From UBA10161 sp964581105 (GTDB lineage Archaea; Micrarchaeota; Micrarchaeia; Anstonellales; Anstonellaceae), in contig CAZOMB010000016.1 in assembly GCA_964581105.1 (NCBI GenBank), positions 1 to 24,004 of the forward strand: a stretch of 24,004 nt of DNA, read 5' to 3'. Positions 15,415 to 23,414 of this stretch are shown one piece after another. The position numbers and the translations under genes are program-made. The notes under the pieces were generated by a model that saw only the letters and a list, made by a program, of their open reading frames with translations, did no database searches and was not told the DNA's origin. Position 1 is the first letter of the stretch. Each line of letters begins with the position of its first letter.

Positions 15415-15852
15415 ATGCTTGTGCTTCGCTGCTCATCAAAGGAAAAGAGCATTGATAAGCTTCTTAAAATGGCTCAAAAGGTTCCCTATGCCCTGCTTTT
15501 CCTAAAGCCAGCTGCAGCAAAGACAAAAGCAGAGCTTGAGTTTGCGTTTTTCCTTGCAAGGGGGACAATCAAAAGCAGGAAAAGCATATCAGCAAAGCTT
15601 GCAAATGAGGCCATGCTTTTCCTGTCAGGGGAAACCAACTTTTCATCTGCTGTAAGGAAAATAGGCGCAAAAAAAACATCTGACTTTGTGCTGGTTGCAG
15701 AAAGAGACCTGAAACTGGCAAAGCTGAAAAAAGCATTAAACCTCAAAAAGGCAAAAGCACACAAGCTTTCTGCCTGGGGAAAGAAAAGGAAAAATTACAG
15801 CCAGGGAGAGCTTGCAATTGAGAAAATGGCAATTTCAAGGATAAAAAAATAG
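15415..15852 (+). CDS. cgi121: KEOPS complex subunit Cgi121-like protein
   Basis: A 145-aa protein resembling Cgi121, the KEOPS subunit that binds the tRNA 3' end and the Bud32 kinase during N6-threonylcarbamoyladenosine (t6A) synthesis. The central segment ELEFAFFLARGTIKSRKSIS, followed by AKLANEAMLFLSG and FSSAVRKIGAKKTSDFVLVA, matches the helical core of the family. The C-terminus is more basic than usual (KKAKAHKLSAWGKKRKNY), which would suit tRNA contact. Likely leaderless, with TATA 28 nt upstream of ATG 15415. No other KEOPS gene is in the window. The assignment is from remembered family features, so moderate. Confidence 0.7.
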   Translation: MLVLRCSSKEKSIDKLLKMAQKVPYALLFLKPAAAKTKAELEFAFFLARGTIKSRKSISAKLANEAMLFLSGETNFSSAVRKIGAKKTSDFVLVAERDLKLAKLKKALNLKKAKAHKLSAWGKKRKNYSQGELAIEKMAISRIKK

Positions 15853-15908
15853 CTACTTTCTCATCCGAGTGGAATCTGTGGCTTCCACTGCTGAAAAAAT
15901 GCCTGCAG

Positions 15909-17135
15909 TCATTTTCTCAGGCCAAGCTGCCTGTATATTACACTCCTGTCAAGGGGTATGTCAAGGCCAAGCACCTTGTGTATGAATACAAATATGTCAA
16001 CCGCCTTTTCAGGGGGCAGCTTGCTTTTTACTATTATGTCTTTCAGGCTTGCCTCTTTTCCTATCATTTCATAGAGGAGAAGACCGTCCCTTCCGCACTT
16101 TTTGTATATTGCAAACCCGTCCTCACCGTATTTTTTCTTTATTTCATCGCGTACAAGCTGCCTGAAGGTCAAAAAGCCCTTTTTCCCAAAGTATGCCATT
16201 ATTGTATCAATGTCAAAAAGAGACATGCCAGTTGCAAGGGCAAGGTCAATAAAATCTTTTTTTCCGTCAATTAACTTGATAAGCCCTTTTGCGCCTTTGC
16301 CGAACTTTGATGAAAGGTCAATGTAAAGGACTGCCTTTTGGCCCAATGACAGCTTTACCATCATTGGGACATCCACCATTATTATCCTCTGAGAAGGAGC
16401 TTTTTCCCCAGGCTTTGCTGGCTCTTCTTTTTTTTGCTTTTTTGTATGCTTTGGGGGAACAAATGGTTTGTGCTCAGGACCTTTTTCTATTATTGGCTTA
16501 AAGCGCGGCTCCCTTGCAGGCTTTTTCTTCGTTTTCTTGCCCTTTTCCCTTTCTGCTGCAATCGGCTTTTTTTCCTCTGGCTTTTCAAGCTTGATTATTC
16601 CCTTTTCATCCATAAACTCAAGTATTTCAACAAGCTTTGCCTCTGATACTCCTGTCTGCCTGAGTATTTCCTCTGCTGTTTTCTCCCCGTCAATAAGCCC
16701 GTATATTTTTACCCCGACTTGGCCGTATTTTTTGTAGAGCACTTTTTCAAGGGGCGAAAGAAGCGCAGTGTCTGTCTCATCTTTTTCCTGCTGCTGGGCT
16801 GGCATTTCTGGTTCTTTTTCCTTTTGCGCCACTTTGCCTGGGATTTGGGGAGGTTGGGGTGCTTTTGGCTTTATATCAGAAGGCCCTGAAGAAGAAGCCT
16901 GGACAATGCTGACCATTGCATTGTTGTTCATAAACTCAAGTATCTCAACAAACCTGTTCTCGCTTATGCCAAGGGATGAAATAAGCTGTGCTGCTGTCTT
17001 TTTGCTGTCTATTGCATTGTAAAGCTTGACAGCAGGGTCTCCAAATCTCCTCCTGAGCAAAGAGCGGTTCTTAAAAAGCTGAAGAGAGGTCTTTGCTTCC
17101 TTCTTGAGCGTGATGTCAAAGTCTGACCTGGCCAT
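15909..17135 (-). CDS. Protein of four winged-helix-like repeats with disordered linkers
   Basis: A 408-aa protein, family not named by me. Four related helical units of about 48 residues occur near 28-76, 134-182, 276-324 and 334-391. The first three share the pattern (K/R)(F/Y)Gxx(A/G)xK(L/I)xxxIDxxK, then a helix, G(I/V/M)S, and (I/L)xEFM or equivalent, as in winged-helix DNA-binding-like or protein-interaction domains. Linkers at about 80-130 and 183-250 are Pro/Lys/Glu/Gln-rich. Residues 251-272 look like a beta segment (IIMVDVPMMVKLSLGQKAVLY). ATG 17135 follows GGGAG; the longer frame start at 17183 has no such site. It diverges from a winged-helix/coiled-coil gene, suggesting a functional pair. 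No membrane segment. Confidence 0.75.
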   Translation of the reverse strand: MARSDFDITLKKEAKTSLQLFKNRSLLRRRFGDPAVKLYNAIDSKKTAAQLISSLGISENRFVEILEFMNNNAMVSIVQASSSGPSDIKPKAPQPPQIPGKVAQKEKEPEMPAQQQEKDETDTALLSPLEKVLYKKYGQVGVKIYGLIDGEKTAEEILRQTGVSEAKLVEILEFMDEKGIIKLEKPEEKKPIAAEREKGKKTKKKPAREPRFKPIIEKGPEHKPFVPPKHTKKQKKEEPAKPGEKAPSQRIIMVDVPMMVKLSLGQKAVLYIDLSSKFGKGAKGLIKLIDGKKDFIDLALATGMSLFDIDTIMAYFGKKGFLTFRQLVRDEIKKKYGEDGFAIYKKCGRDGLLLYEMIGKEASLKDIIVKSKLPPEKAVDIFVFIHKVLGLDIPLDRSVIYRQLGLRK

Positions 17136-17188
17136 TGGCAACTCCCTTTTGCATAACAGGATTACTGAATAGGAGTTCCACACAAATC

Positions 17189-17196
17189 TTTATAAG
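17189..17196. promoter_or_regulatory. Shared TATA box between two winged-helix genes
   Basis: TTTATAAG with its flanks reads CTTTATAAGG, nearly self-complementary. It lies about 27 nt before ATG 17220 on the plus strand (leaderless) and about 57 nt before ATG 17135 on the minus strand (leader of about 30 nt with GGGAG). No other clear TATA box is in the 84-nt gap. Confidence 0.5.
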
Positions 17197-17219
17197 GATT
17201 GGATTGGCACCAACAAAAT

Positions 17220-18641
17220 ATGGGGCTTGATGACCTTCTCATCTCAACAGGAGTAGACCAGATGATAAGGCTGGTAAAGGAAAAAGGCAGCATAGAGCTT
17301 GGCGCTGCTGCAAAGGAGCTTAAGATGCCAATGAGGACTGTTGAGGACTGGGCACATGTCCTTGAAGAGGAAGGGCTTGTGAAAATTGAGTACAAGCTCA
17401 CCAAAATATACCTGGTTTGGACATCCCCTACTCCTGAATACATTGCAAAAAAGAGCAAAAAGCTGATGCAAAAGGCAGGAACAACAAAAGATGACATCAA
17501 ATCTCTGCTCTCAAAGGTTGAGGAGGGGGGAAAAAGCCTTTCTTCAATGCAGCAAGAGCTTTCAAAGGTTGGCGAAATACAGGAATTATCCCCAGCAGAG
17601 CTTCAAAAGCTCAGGGCACAGCTTTCTGCCCTTGACAAAAAATATTCTGAAACCCTTGGTGCTTGTTCTGCAAAATTTGAAAGGCTTGAGAAAAAGACAA
17701 AGGCACTGAAAGGGAAAATCACGCCTGAGCAAGGCAAAGGAGCAACTGAAATTGAAAAGGAGCTTGAGGTATTGCACAGGTTTGAGGACACTTTAAAGTC
17801 CCAGCTCAAGGATACTGAAACCTTTTTCGGGGCATTTGAGGCAAGGGCTGATGATTTCAGGAAGCAGATTGAAGATGGCAGGTCAGACAAAAGGTTTGAG
17901 GAGCTCAAAGGTGAGATTTCACAGGTTAAGGAGCTGAAAAACGAGCTTGCAGGGGCAGTTGAGGCAATACAGGAAGAACACAAGGCTTTGGTGGAAAAGC
18001 TTGATTTGATTGAAAAGAAAGTAGGGGAGGAAACAGGCACAGAGCCAATGGCTGCTGCAAAAAAAAGGCTTGGCGAAATTAGGAAAATGGAGCAGGACGC
18101 AAAAAAGCAAAAGCAGGCAGTTTCAGAGCAGCTCCAGGATGCGATTTCGCTGCTGAAAAAGCAAAGCTCAAAAATGAAAGAATTGGCAAAAAGGGAAAAA
18201 GAAGCTGAGGCAAAAATACTTGCAATAAAGAATGAGTATGTTGACATTGCAGAGGAAATAAGCAGGGCAAATGAAGAGCTTGCAAAAAAGCAATCATCAG
18301 CAGCTGATAAAATACAGGGGCAGCTGTCAGCCCTTGGCAAGGTAAAGGGAGGAAGAAGGGTATCAAAGTCAGACATACAAAAAGTCTCATTCATGCTGCG
18401 CGAGCTTAAGCGCGAGCAGGCGCTTTTGGAGGGAAAAGTAAGGTTGCTCCTAAAGGAATCAGAGATAATAAAGCTTGGAGGCACAGCTTCTGGGGCAAAG
18501 GTGCCAGAGCCAAAAGAGAAAGGAGCCCTTGTTGAAAGGGTCAAGCTTTCAAAGGAAGAGGAAGGGGAGTTTGAGAAAAAGAGGACAGAGCTTCGGGCTC
18601 TTATAAGAAAGATGTGGGAGCAGAGCAAAAAGCAAAGCTAA
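17220..18641 (+). CDS. N-terminal winged-helix plus long coiled-coil protein
   Basis: A 473-aa protein. Residues about 8-66 form a winged helix: MIRLVKEKGSIELGAAAKEL, then MPMRTVEDWAHVLEEEGLV, then IEYKLTKIYLVW as the wing strands. From about 80 to 455 the sequence is dense coiled coil (Lys, Glu, Ala, Leu heptads), SMC- or tropomyosin-like in texture but with no ATPase motifs. The C-terminus has ELRALIRKMWEQ. The start is ATG 17220 rather than upstream TTG 17199, because the TATA box at 17189-17196 gives a start site at or near the ATG. It diverges from the winged-helix repeat gene and leads an apparent operon with the thioredoxin-fold, GT2 and DUF84 genes. Role unknown; it may link DNA or a partner complex to a long rod. 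Confidence 0.75.
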   Translation: MGLDDLLISTGVDQMIRLVKEKGSIELGAAAKELKMPMRTVEDWAHVLEEEGLVKIEYKLTKIYLVWTSPTPEYIAKKSKKLMQKAGTTKDDIKSLLSKVEEGGKSLSSMQQELSKVGEIQELSPAELQKLRAQLSALDKKYSETLGACSAKFERLEKKTKALKGKITPEQGKGATEIEKELEVLHRFEDTLKSQLKDTETFFGAFEARADDFRKQIEDGRSDKRFEELKGEISQVKELKNELAGAVEAIQEEHKALVEKLDLIEKKVGEETGTEPMAAAKKRLGEIRKMEQDAKKQKQAVSEQLQDAISLLKKQSSKMKELAKREKEAEAKILAIKNEYVDIAEEISRANEELAKKQSSAADKIQGQLSALGKVKGGRRVSKSDIQKVSFMLRELKREQALLEGKVRLLLKESEIIKLGGTASGAKVPEPKEKGALVERVKLSKEEEGEFEKKRTELRALIRKMWEQSKKQS

Positions 18642-18670
18642 ATAAACCCTATGCAAAGCAAGGTTATGAT

Positions 18671-19315
18671 ATGGCAAACGCTTACCTGAAGGCAGCACTG
18701 GTGACAATAGCAATAACCCTTCTCGGGTTTTTCTTTATCAGCCAGCTTGACTCAATGAGAGCAGATGAGCTCAAGGATAGTGTAAATGACCTTGTTTTCC
18801 AGTCAGAATCAGAAAGGATGCTTTACCTTTATGCGCAGGTAATGGGAAATGACACAGGGGAGCTTTGCAGCTACATATCAGGCACAGAAAAGACAAAAGC
18901 CTCAAGGACTTATGAGCTTTCTGAAAAGATACGCTATTATGAAAGAAGCAACCTCATGAATGCTGAGTATGAAAGAATCAGGAACCAGTATTACCTTTCA
19001 AATGCTGCCCTTTACCTGAATACAAGGGCTGCTGAAAAGTACTGCGGCCAAAGCCCATATACAACCGTGCTTTTCTTTTACAAGGTAAAAGGGGACTGCC
19101 CAGAGTGCAGGACACAGGGAGGGGCATTGGATGAGCTTGGGGCCAAGTACCCAAAGCTCCGAGTATTTGCATTTCCTGCTGACACTGAGCATGAGTTCAT
19201 AAACGTATTTTTGGCAAGGCACAACATAACAACTGTGCCTGCAGTAGTAATAGACGACAATGTGGTGCTCGAGGGCCTGCAAAGCAAGCAAGAGCTGGAA
19301 AAATACATTGGCTAG
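18671..19315 (+). CDS. Membrane-anchored thioredoxin-fold protein with CPEC motif
   Basis: A 214-aa protein. One N-terminal hydrophobic helix (about 6-24, AALVTIAITLLGFFFISQL) is followed by a helical stretch (30-125) and a C-terminal thioredoxin-like domain (130-214): TTVLFFYKVKGDCPEC with the redox pair at Cys 143 and Cys 146, and TTVPAVVIDD supplying the cis-Pro at 190. Two further Cys (66 and 125) lie in the middle domain and could be its own disulfide partners. The domain probably faces outside and could make or reshuffle disulfides in exported proteins. ATG 18671 with AGGTTATG upstream is preferred; an in-frame GTG at 18614 would overlap the previous gene. The next gene, a glycosyltransferase, starts within a few nt of its stop. 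Confidence 0.8.
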   Translation: MANAYLKAALVTIAITLLGFFFISQLDSMRADELKDSVNDLVFQSESERMLYLYAQVMGNDTGELCSYISGTEKTKASRTYELSEKIRYYERSNLMNAEYERIRNQYYLSNAALYLNTRAAEKYCGQSPYTTVLFFYKVKGDCPECRTQGGALDELGAKYPKLRVFAFPADTEHEFINVFLARHNITTVPAVVIDDNVVLEGLQSKQELEKYIG

Positions 19316-19319
19316 CTTG

Positions 19320-20666
19320 GTGTTTCAGTTGAAAAAAGATGAATTCCAGCGCTCAAAACTGCAGCTTGAGGAGCGCCATGACCTTGCTTTGGCAGGAATA
19401 GTCCTTATTGCAATTATTGCTTTTCTTTTCCTTTCAATATCATACCAGCTTGTTTTCCTTTTCTATGCAGTCATGTCAATATTTGTCTTTTCAACTTACA
19501 TTATACTGTGGATGGACGGCGCAAAAAAAGAGCCATGGGCGCCAGAGCCGAAAAAATGGCCTGTTGTGAGCGTGATTATCCCTTCCTTTAACACCAGGGA
19601 AACCATATTCAAGTGCATAAAAGCCTGCAAGGCAATGGTTTACCCTGGCAAGTTTGAGATAATGGTTGTTGAGGACGGGTCAACTGACGGCTCTTATGAG
19701 CTTTTGAAAAAAACAAAAGGAATCAGGCTTTTGAAGAACAAGAAAAACCTTGGAAAGGCTGCTGCGCTGAACTTTGGGCTGACAAAAGCACAAGGGGAAA
19801 TAGTGGTATGCATAGATTCTGATACATACCCTCAGAAGGACACAATGAGAAAGTCTGTAAAGCACTTTTATGAAAAGGGAAATGTCGGCTCTGTTGTTTT
19901 GCTTGTTTGCGTCAACGAGCCAAAAACCCTTTTGCAAAGAATACAGCAAATTGAGTACTGGGTTTCATTTGGCTTTTTCTTCAGGGTTGCAGGAAGCATA
20001 AACAGCATATATGTCACTCCTGGCCCCACCTCTTTTTACAGAAAATCAGTCCTCAAAAAGCTTGGCGGCTATGATGAAAAGAACATAAGCGAGGATTTGG
20101 AGATTGCGCTCCGCATGCAAAAGGCAGGCTATAAAATCGGGCTTTGCCATTCAACACATGTCTCAACAGATGTTCCTGATACTTTGCCAAAATGGTTCAA
20201 GCAAAGGCTTCGCTGGTACAGGGGAGCAATAATGAACATGCTCCGCTACATAGACCTGTTTTTCAACAGGAAATACGGTGACTTCGGGCTTTTTGTGCTT
20301 CCCACAATGCTTGGAAGCGGGTTTTTTGCAGCCCTTTTCATTGCCTGGACCTTGTTTTTCTGGGGAAGGAACCTTTTGGACTGGCTTGCGCCATTTGCCT
20401 TTGATTTGTCAGCTGGCTTTACTGCCGGGACTGCAAGCATAGGCTATGGGCTTTTGATTTTCCAGTCAGCATGGATACTTGGCCTGTTTTCAATATCAAT
20501 ATGGACTTACTTTCTTCTCAAAAGCTTTGAAATTTCAAAAACCAAGGCAAGGCTTGGCCATATAATCCCCCTTATGCTGCTCTTGTGGGTTTACCCTCTT
20601 TTCATTGGCTTTACATTCCTTGTAAGCTATCTTCAGGAAATGTTTGGCGCAAAGTACACCTGGTAA
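19320..20666 (+). CDS. Membrane GT2 glycosyltransferase, processive (cellulose/hyaluronan synthase-like)
   Basis: A protein of about 448 aa that would use a nucleotide sugar to extend a polysaccharide or lipid-linked glycan at the membrane. Two N-terminal helices lie at about 23-42 and 43-65, the GT-A domain at about 82-300, and several C-terminal helices after 325. Catalytic landmarks of processive GT2 enzymes are all present: VEDGS (Asp 119), IDSDT (Asp 166 and 168), SED at 257-259 as general base region, and QRLRW at 295-299. The start is uncertain: no ribosome binding site is seen, and GTG 19320, TTG 19317 or TTG 19329 are possible just after the upstream stop at 19315. Product unknown; capsule, exopolysaccharide or glycan for surface proteins are all possible. 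Confidence 0.88.
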   Translation: MFQLKKDEFQRSKLQLEERHDLALAGIVLIAIIAFLFLSISYQLVFLFYAVMSIFVFSTYIILWMDGAKKEPWAPEPKKWPVVSVIIPSFNTRETIFKCIKACKAMVYPGKFEIMVVEDGSTDGSYELLKKTKGIRLLKNKKNLGKAAALNFGLTKAQGEIVVCIDSDTYPQKDTMRKSVKHFYEKGNVGSVVLLVCVNEPKTLLQRIQQIEYWVSFGFFFRVAGSINSIYVTPGPTSFYRKSVLKKLGGYDEKNISEDLEIALRMQKAGYKIGLCHSTHVSTDVPDTLPKWFKQRLRWYRGAIMNMLRYIDLFFNRKYGDFGLFVLPTMLGSGFFAALFIAWTLFFWGRNLLDWLAPFAFDLSAGFTAGTASIGYGLLIFQSAWILGLFSISIWTYFLLKSFEISKTKARLGHIIPLMLLLWVYPLFIGFTFLVSYLQEMFGAKYTW

Positions 20667-20671
20667 TTTTT

Positions 20672-21241
20672 ATGAAAAAAAGCATCCTTGGCACAAACTC
20701 TTCAAGAAAAATGCTAATACAGGCAGGAAGCGAAAACCCTACTAAATTGAAAGGAACAAAAAAAGCTCTTCAAAAAGTATTTGGAAGCAAATTCATTTTG
20801 AAAGGGGGAAAAGAAAACTCAGGAGTAAGCGCGCATCCTTTCAACAAAGAGACTTTCAAAGGGGCCAAAACACGGGCAAAAAATGCATGGAAAAAAGCAA
20901 AATGCGACTACTCACTTGGCATTGAGTCAGGGCTTTTTTTCCTGAACAAGCTTTACATTGACATCACTGTCTGCTGTGTTTATGACGGAAAAGAATGCAC
21001 TTATGGCACTGGCATGGGATTTGTTTTGCCTGAAAAGATTGCAAGGAAAATAAGGGAGAAAGACTCTGACCTGACAAAAGCAATAGAAGAAATGACAGGA
21101 ATAAAGAAAATAGGGAGAAAGCAAGGCGCCTTGGGCTGGTTTTCAGCAGGAATGATGCACAGAAGCGAGCAGATTGAGGCAGCTGTGGCTTGTGCATTCA
21201 TACCAAGGATTGCAAAGGAGAAATTAGAGGTAAAATACTGA
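20672..21241 (+). CDS. DUF84/YjjX-family inosine/xanthosine triphosphatase
   Basis: An enzyme of about 189 aa predicted to hydrolyse ITP and XTP and so keep deaminated purines out of nucleic acids. The N-terminal AGSENPTKLKGTKKAL is the family's phosphate-binding opening, and SLGIESGLFF with the following strand matches the DUF84 core. ATG 20672 is 6 nt after the GT2 stop with no good ribosome binding site. ATG 20711 would start two residues before the AGSENPTK motif, closer to the usual family start, so the first 13 residues may not be real. The gene appears to be the last of the operon that starts at 17220. Confidence 0.82.
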   Translation: MKKSILGTNSSRKMLIQAGSENPTKLKGTKKALQKVFGSKFILKGGKENSGVSAHPFNKETFKGAKTRAKNAWKKAKCDYSLGIESGLFFLNKLYIDITVCCVYDGKECTYGTGMGFVLPEKIARKIREKDSDLTKAIEEMTGIKKIGRKQGALGWFSAGMMHRSEQIEAAVACAFIPRIAKEKLEVKY

Positions 21242-21242
21242 T

Positions 21243-21527
21243 TCAATACACGCTCTCCATCCTTCTTGTTGCCTCGCGTATTGCAGTTTGGACGAGCTTG
21301 TCTGAGTTGATAATTGCCCCCACATATGCTATGTTATGAATATCCTTTGACGTCTTGAGGCTATAGACATTGTATACTAGGTCTTTCTCAGTAATTTTCC
21401 CTTCATCGTAGCGTTTCCCAAGAAGAGCAAGCTTGTTACTGGCAAGGTATTTGATTATAAGTGCGCTGGCTTTCCCATTTAAGCCGTTCACTTTATCTTT
21501 TGCAATTGGAGCCAAGTTTTTCACCAT
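21243..21527 (-). CDS. Small unrecognised protein, 94 aa
   Basis: A short basic protein with helical character and no recognised motif: LIIKYLASNKLALLGKRYD in the middle, NVYSLKTSKDIHNIAYVGAI later, and a helical C-terminus. The start is taken as ATG 21527, since a TATA box (CTATTTAAATTC, minus strand of 21553-21564) lies about 32 nt upstream, implying an almost leaderless message; a longer frame to 21593 would begin upstream of that box. It is convergent with the DUF84 gene and stands alone before trpS. It shows no sequence similarity that I can see to the other unknown proteins here. A functional guess would be unsupported. Confidence 0.6.
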   Translation of the reverse strand: MVKNLAPIAKDKVNGLNGKASALIIKYLASNKLALLGKRYDEGKITEKDLVYNVYSLKTSKDIHNIAYVGAIINSDKLVQTAIREATRRMESVY

Positions 21528-21552
21528 TTTCTGTAAACTTTTCAAAAACACT

Positions 21553-21564
21553 GAATTTAAATAG
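21553..21564 (-). promoter_or_regulatory. TATA box of the 94-aa gene
   Basis: CTATTTAAATTC on the minus strand is preceded by AACACA. Its centre is about 32 nt before ATG 21527, predicting a leader of only a few nt. This decides the start of the small gene. It lies in the 70-nt gap between that gene and the end of trpS. Confidence 0.45.
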
Positions 21565-21596
21565 TGTGTTCCATTTGCAACAAAAAGTAGCAAAAC

Positions 21597-22676
21597 TTAA
21601 TTCTCTTTTTCAAGCAGCTTTCTTGCTTTCGGAATCATTTTTTTCTTTTTCTCCTGGTGTTGTTTCAGCCACTTGAGTATGTATGGGATCCATTTTTTCT
21701 TGTACTCGCCTGTGAGCATCTTCCGTTTAGTCATGTCTAATTTCATTTCATCCAAAAGCTTGTCCTTTTTTATGAAGTGGTATTTCATCATCTCATAAAG
21801 CACATCCTTTTCTATGTCTCCGCCATACTTTTTCTGCTCTTCTGCTGTTGCCCTGCCCCCTGTGAATGCATTCATTAGCTTTTTTTCTGCTGCTTTTGCT
21901 GAATCTGACAAAAGCAAAGTTGAGCCTGGGTCTCGCTTGCTCATTTTTGTCTCTCCCCTTAAGCCCCGCATTGTTTTGTGGTAAGTTGCGCATGGCAAAA
22001 AGAGCTTTTCCTTGAATGCCATGTCCCGTGAAAAGCGTATGTGAGGGTCTTGGTCAACCCCAACCGGCACAAGCACTCTTTTTGGCCCTCCAAAGTCCTT
22101 GTGCTGCGGAAGGATTATGTCCCCTACCTGGGTAAGGGCTGCAAAGTAAAGAGCATAATTCCTGTCACCATAAATTGCCCTTAGCATTGCAGGTGTTGCC
22201 CTTTTGGAGAGAAGGTAAGCGCTGTTCATTACCCTTGTTTCCTGCGACTGCTTGTAAATATGGGCATTTTTCTCATCAAGGCCCAAAGCAAGCATATCAG
22301 CAACATTTGACACTGCTGTCTCATGCGTTTCTTCAAGAGAAAGCCCGTTGTCAGCATAGCTTTCCAAGTCAGCAATGCAGTAAAATACCTTGGCACCAAA
22401 CTTTTTCTGGAAAAATATCAGCTCTTCTGCTGTGAGCTTGCTTCCCAAGTGAAACTCAGATGACGGCTTTATGCCTGACATTACTGCAACCGGCTTTTTT
22501 TCCTGTGCATCTTTTAGCCATAAGTCTAAATCACGGTGCGCAAAAACTATTTTCCTGGAAGAAAGGTAAAATGAAAGCTTTTTTTCAATTTGCGGGGTGA
22601 TTTTTGACATGCCAAACTCTTCAAACAGCTTTGAGTAATCAAATGACTGCTCTGAGGCCCATGGGTCTATTTCCAT
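21597..22676 (-). CDS. trpS: Tryptophanyl-tRNA synthetase
   Basis: A 359-aa class I aminoacyl-tRNA synthetase that charges tRNA-Trp. The N-terminal IDPWASEQSFDYSKLFEEFG is typical of archaeal/eukaryotic TrpRS. The HIGH-equivalent is EFHLGS (His 76 to Gly 78), and KMSKR is at 244-248, followed by DPGSTLLLSD. The C-terminal helical anticodon-binding part ends in a Lys-rich tail. Length is on the short side for archaeal TrpRS, mostly from a reduced N-terminal extension. ATG 22676 follows AGGT and lies 6 nt after the stop of the KaiC-like gene, so the two are probably co-transcribed. Confidence 0.95.
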   Translation of the reverse strand: MEIDPWASEQSFDYSKLFEEFGMSKITPQIEKKLSFYLSSRKIVFAHRDLDLWLKDAQEKKPVAVMSGIKPSSEFHLGSKLTAEELIFFQKKFGAKVFYCIADLESYADNGLSLEETHETAVSNVADMLALGLDEKNAHIYKQSQETRVMNSAYLLSKRATPAMLRAIYGDRNYALYFAALTQVGDIILPQHKDFGGPKRVLVPVGVDQDPHIRFSRDMAFKEKLFLPCATYHKTMRGLRGETKMSKRDPGSTLLLSDSAKAAEKKLMNAFTGGRATAEEQKKYGGDIEKDVLYEMMKYHFIKKDKLLDEMKLDMTKRKMLTGEYKKKWIPYILKWLKQHQEKKKKMIPKARKLLEKEN

Positions 22677-22682
22677 TTTGCA

Positions 22683-23381
22683 TTACCTTTTTTTTGCCTT
22701 TCCAACTTCAAATCCCTTCTCAGTTATTGAAAGGGGTTTTAGCTCATGCTCATGGCGGCAGCCGTGCATTTTCACTATTTCAATGTCCCTTTGTCTTTTT
22801 CCTGCTTTTCTCATGAATGAGATATTGATAAACCCGTCTGCAAATGACTCTACCCCAGATATAGTGTGCGGAAAATGCTCCTCAGAGCCTGGCACAGTCT
22901 CTGCTGAAATAAGCGAGGTAACTTTCCAGGATTTTGCTGCGCTCACAAGCTTGAGGGTGCTGATTCTTCTTTCCTCAGGGTTTGAGAACATGAGTGCATA
23001 TGGGCTTATTGAGTCTATTACCACTCTTTTCACCCCCATGCTGCCAATCAAGTCCTTTATTGCGCCTTCCTGCTCAACAAAAGCAGAAAGCTCATTTTGC
23101 GGATATTCTATGAAAACAATCTTCTGCTTTTGCTCAAGGTCAAGCATGTCCCAGCCAAAAGAGGCCAGGTTCGAATAGATTGTGCTCTTCTGCTCGTCAA
23201 ATGAGAGGAAAAGGCCAGGCTCATCTAAATCACGAGCGCCGCTGTGCAAAAACTGGGAAACAAAAAGCGTCCTTCCAGAGCCTGTGCTTCCAGCAACAGC
23301 AGTGACGCTGTTCTTCAAAAAGCCCCCGCCAAGCATCTTGTCAAGGCCTGGTATTCCTGATTTGACCTTTTGCACTGCCAT
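22683..23381 (-). CDS. KaiC-like RecA-superfamily ATPase with altered Walker A
   Basis: A 232-aa single-domain KaiC/RadA-like protein. GIPGLDKMLGGGF at 9-21 is the classical KaiC opening. The P-loop at 31-38 reads GSTGSGRT, with Arg 37 (codon AGG) where nearly all P-loop ATPases have Lys. FLSFDEQ (Asp 62, Glu 63) is the catalytic-Glu region, and Walker B is RVVIDSISPYAL (Asp 123). The C-terminal HGCRHEHELKPLSITEKGFEV is typical of archaeal KaiC-like proteins. Whether it hydrolyses ATP is uncertain given Arg 37. ATG 23381 has GGTGG upstream. It stands between a conserved hypothetical and trpS on one strand. Such proteins are usually signalling ATPases of unclear role. Confidence 0.88.
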   Translation of the reverse strand: MAVQKVKSGIPGLDKMLGGGFLKNSVTAVAGSTGSGRTLFVSQFLHSGARDLDEPGLFLSFDEQKSTIYSNLASFGWDMLDLEQKQKIVFIEYPQNELSAFVEQEGAIKDLIGSMGVKRVVIDSISPYALMFSNPEERRISTLKLVSAAKSWKVTSLISAETVPGSEEHFPHTISGVESFADGFINISFMRKAGKRQRDIEIVKMHGCRHEHELKPLSITEKGFEVGKAKKR

Positions 23382-23414
23382 CAGACCACCAAATTACATT
23401 TGCTTTTATGAATA

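Noticed and set aside
17603..18628. 341-aa minus-strand Ser/Phe-rich frame
   Set aside because: It is the mirror of the Lys/Glu/Ala coiled-coil gene; its Ser/Phe richness is the expected complement composition.
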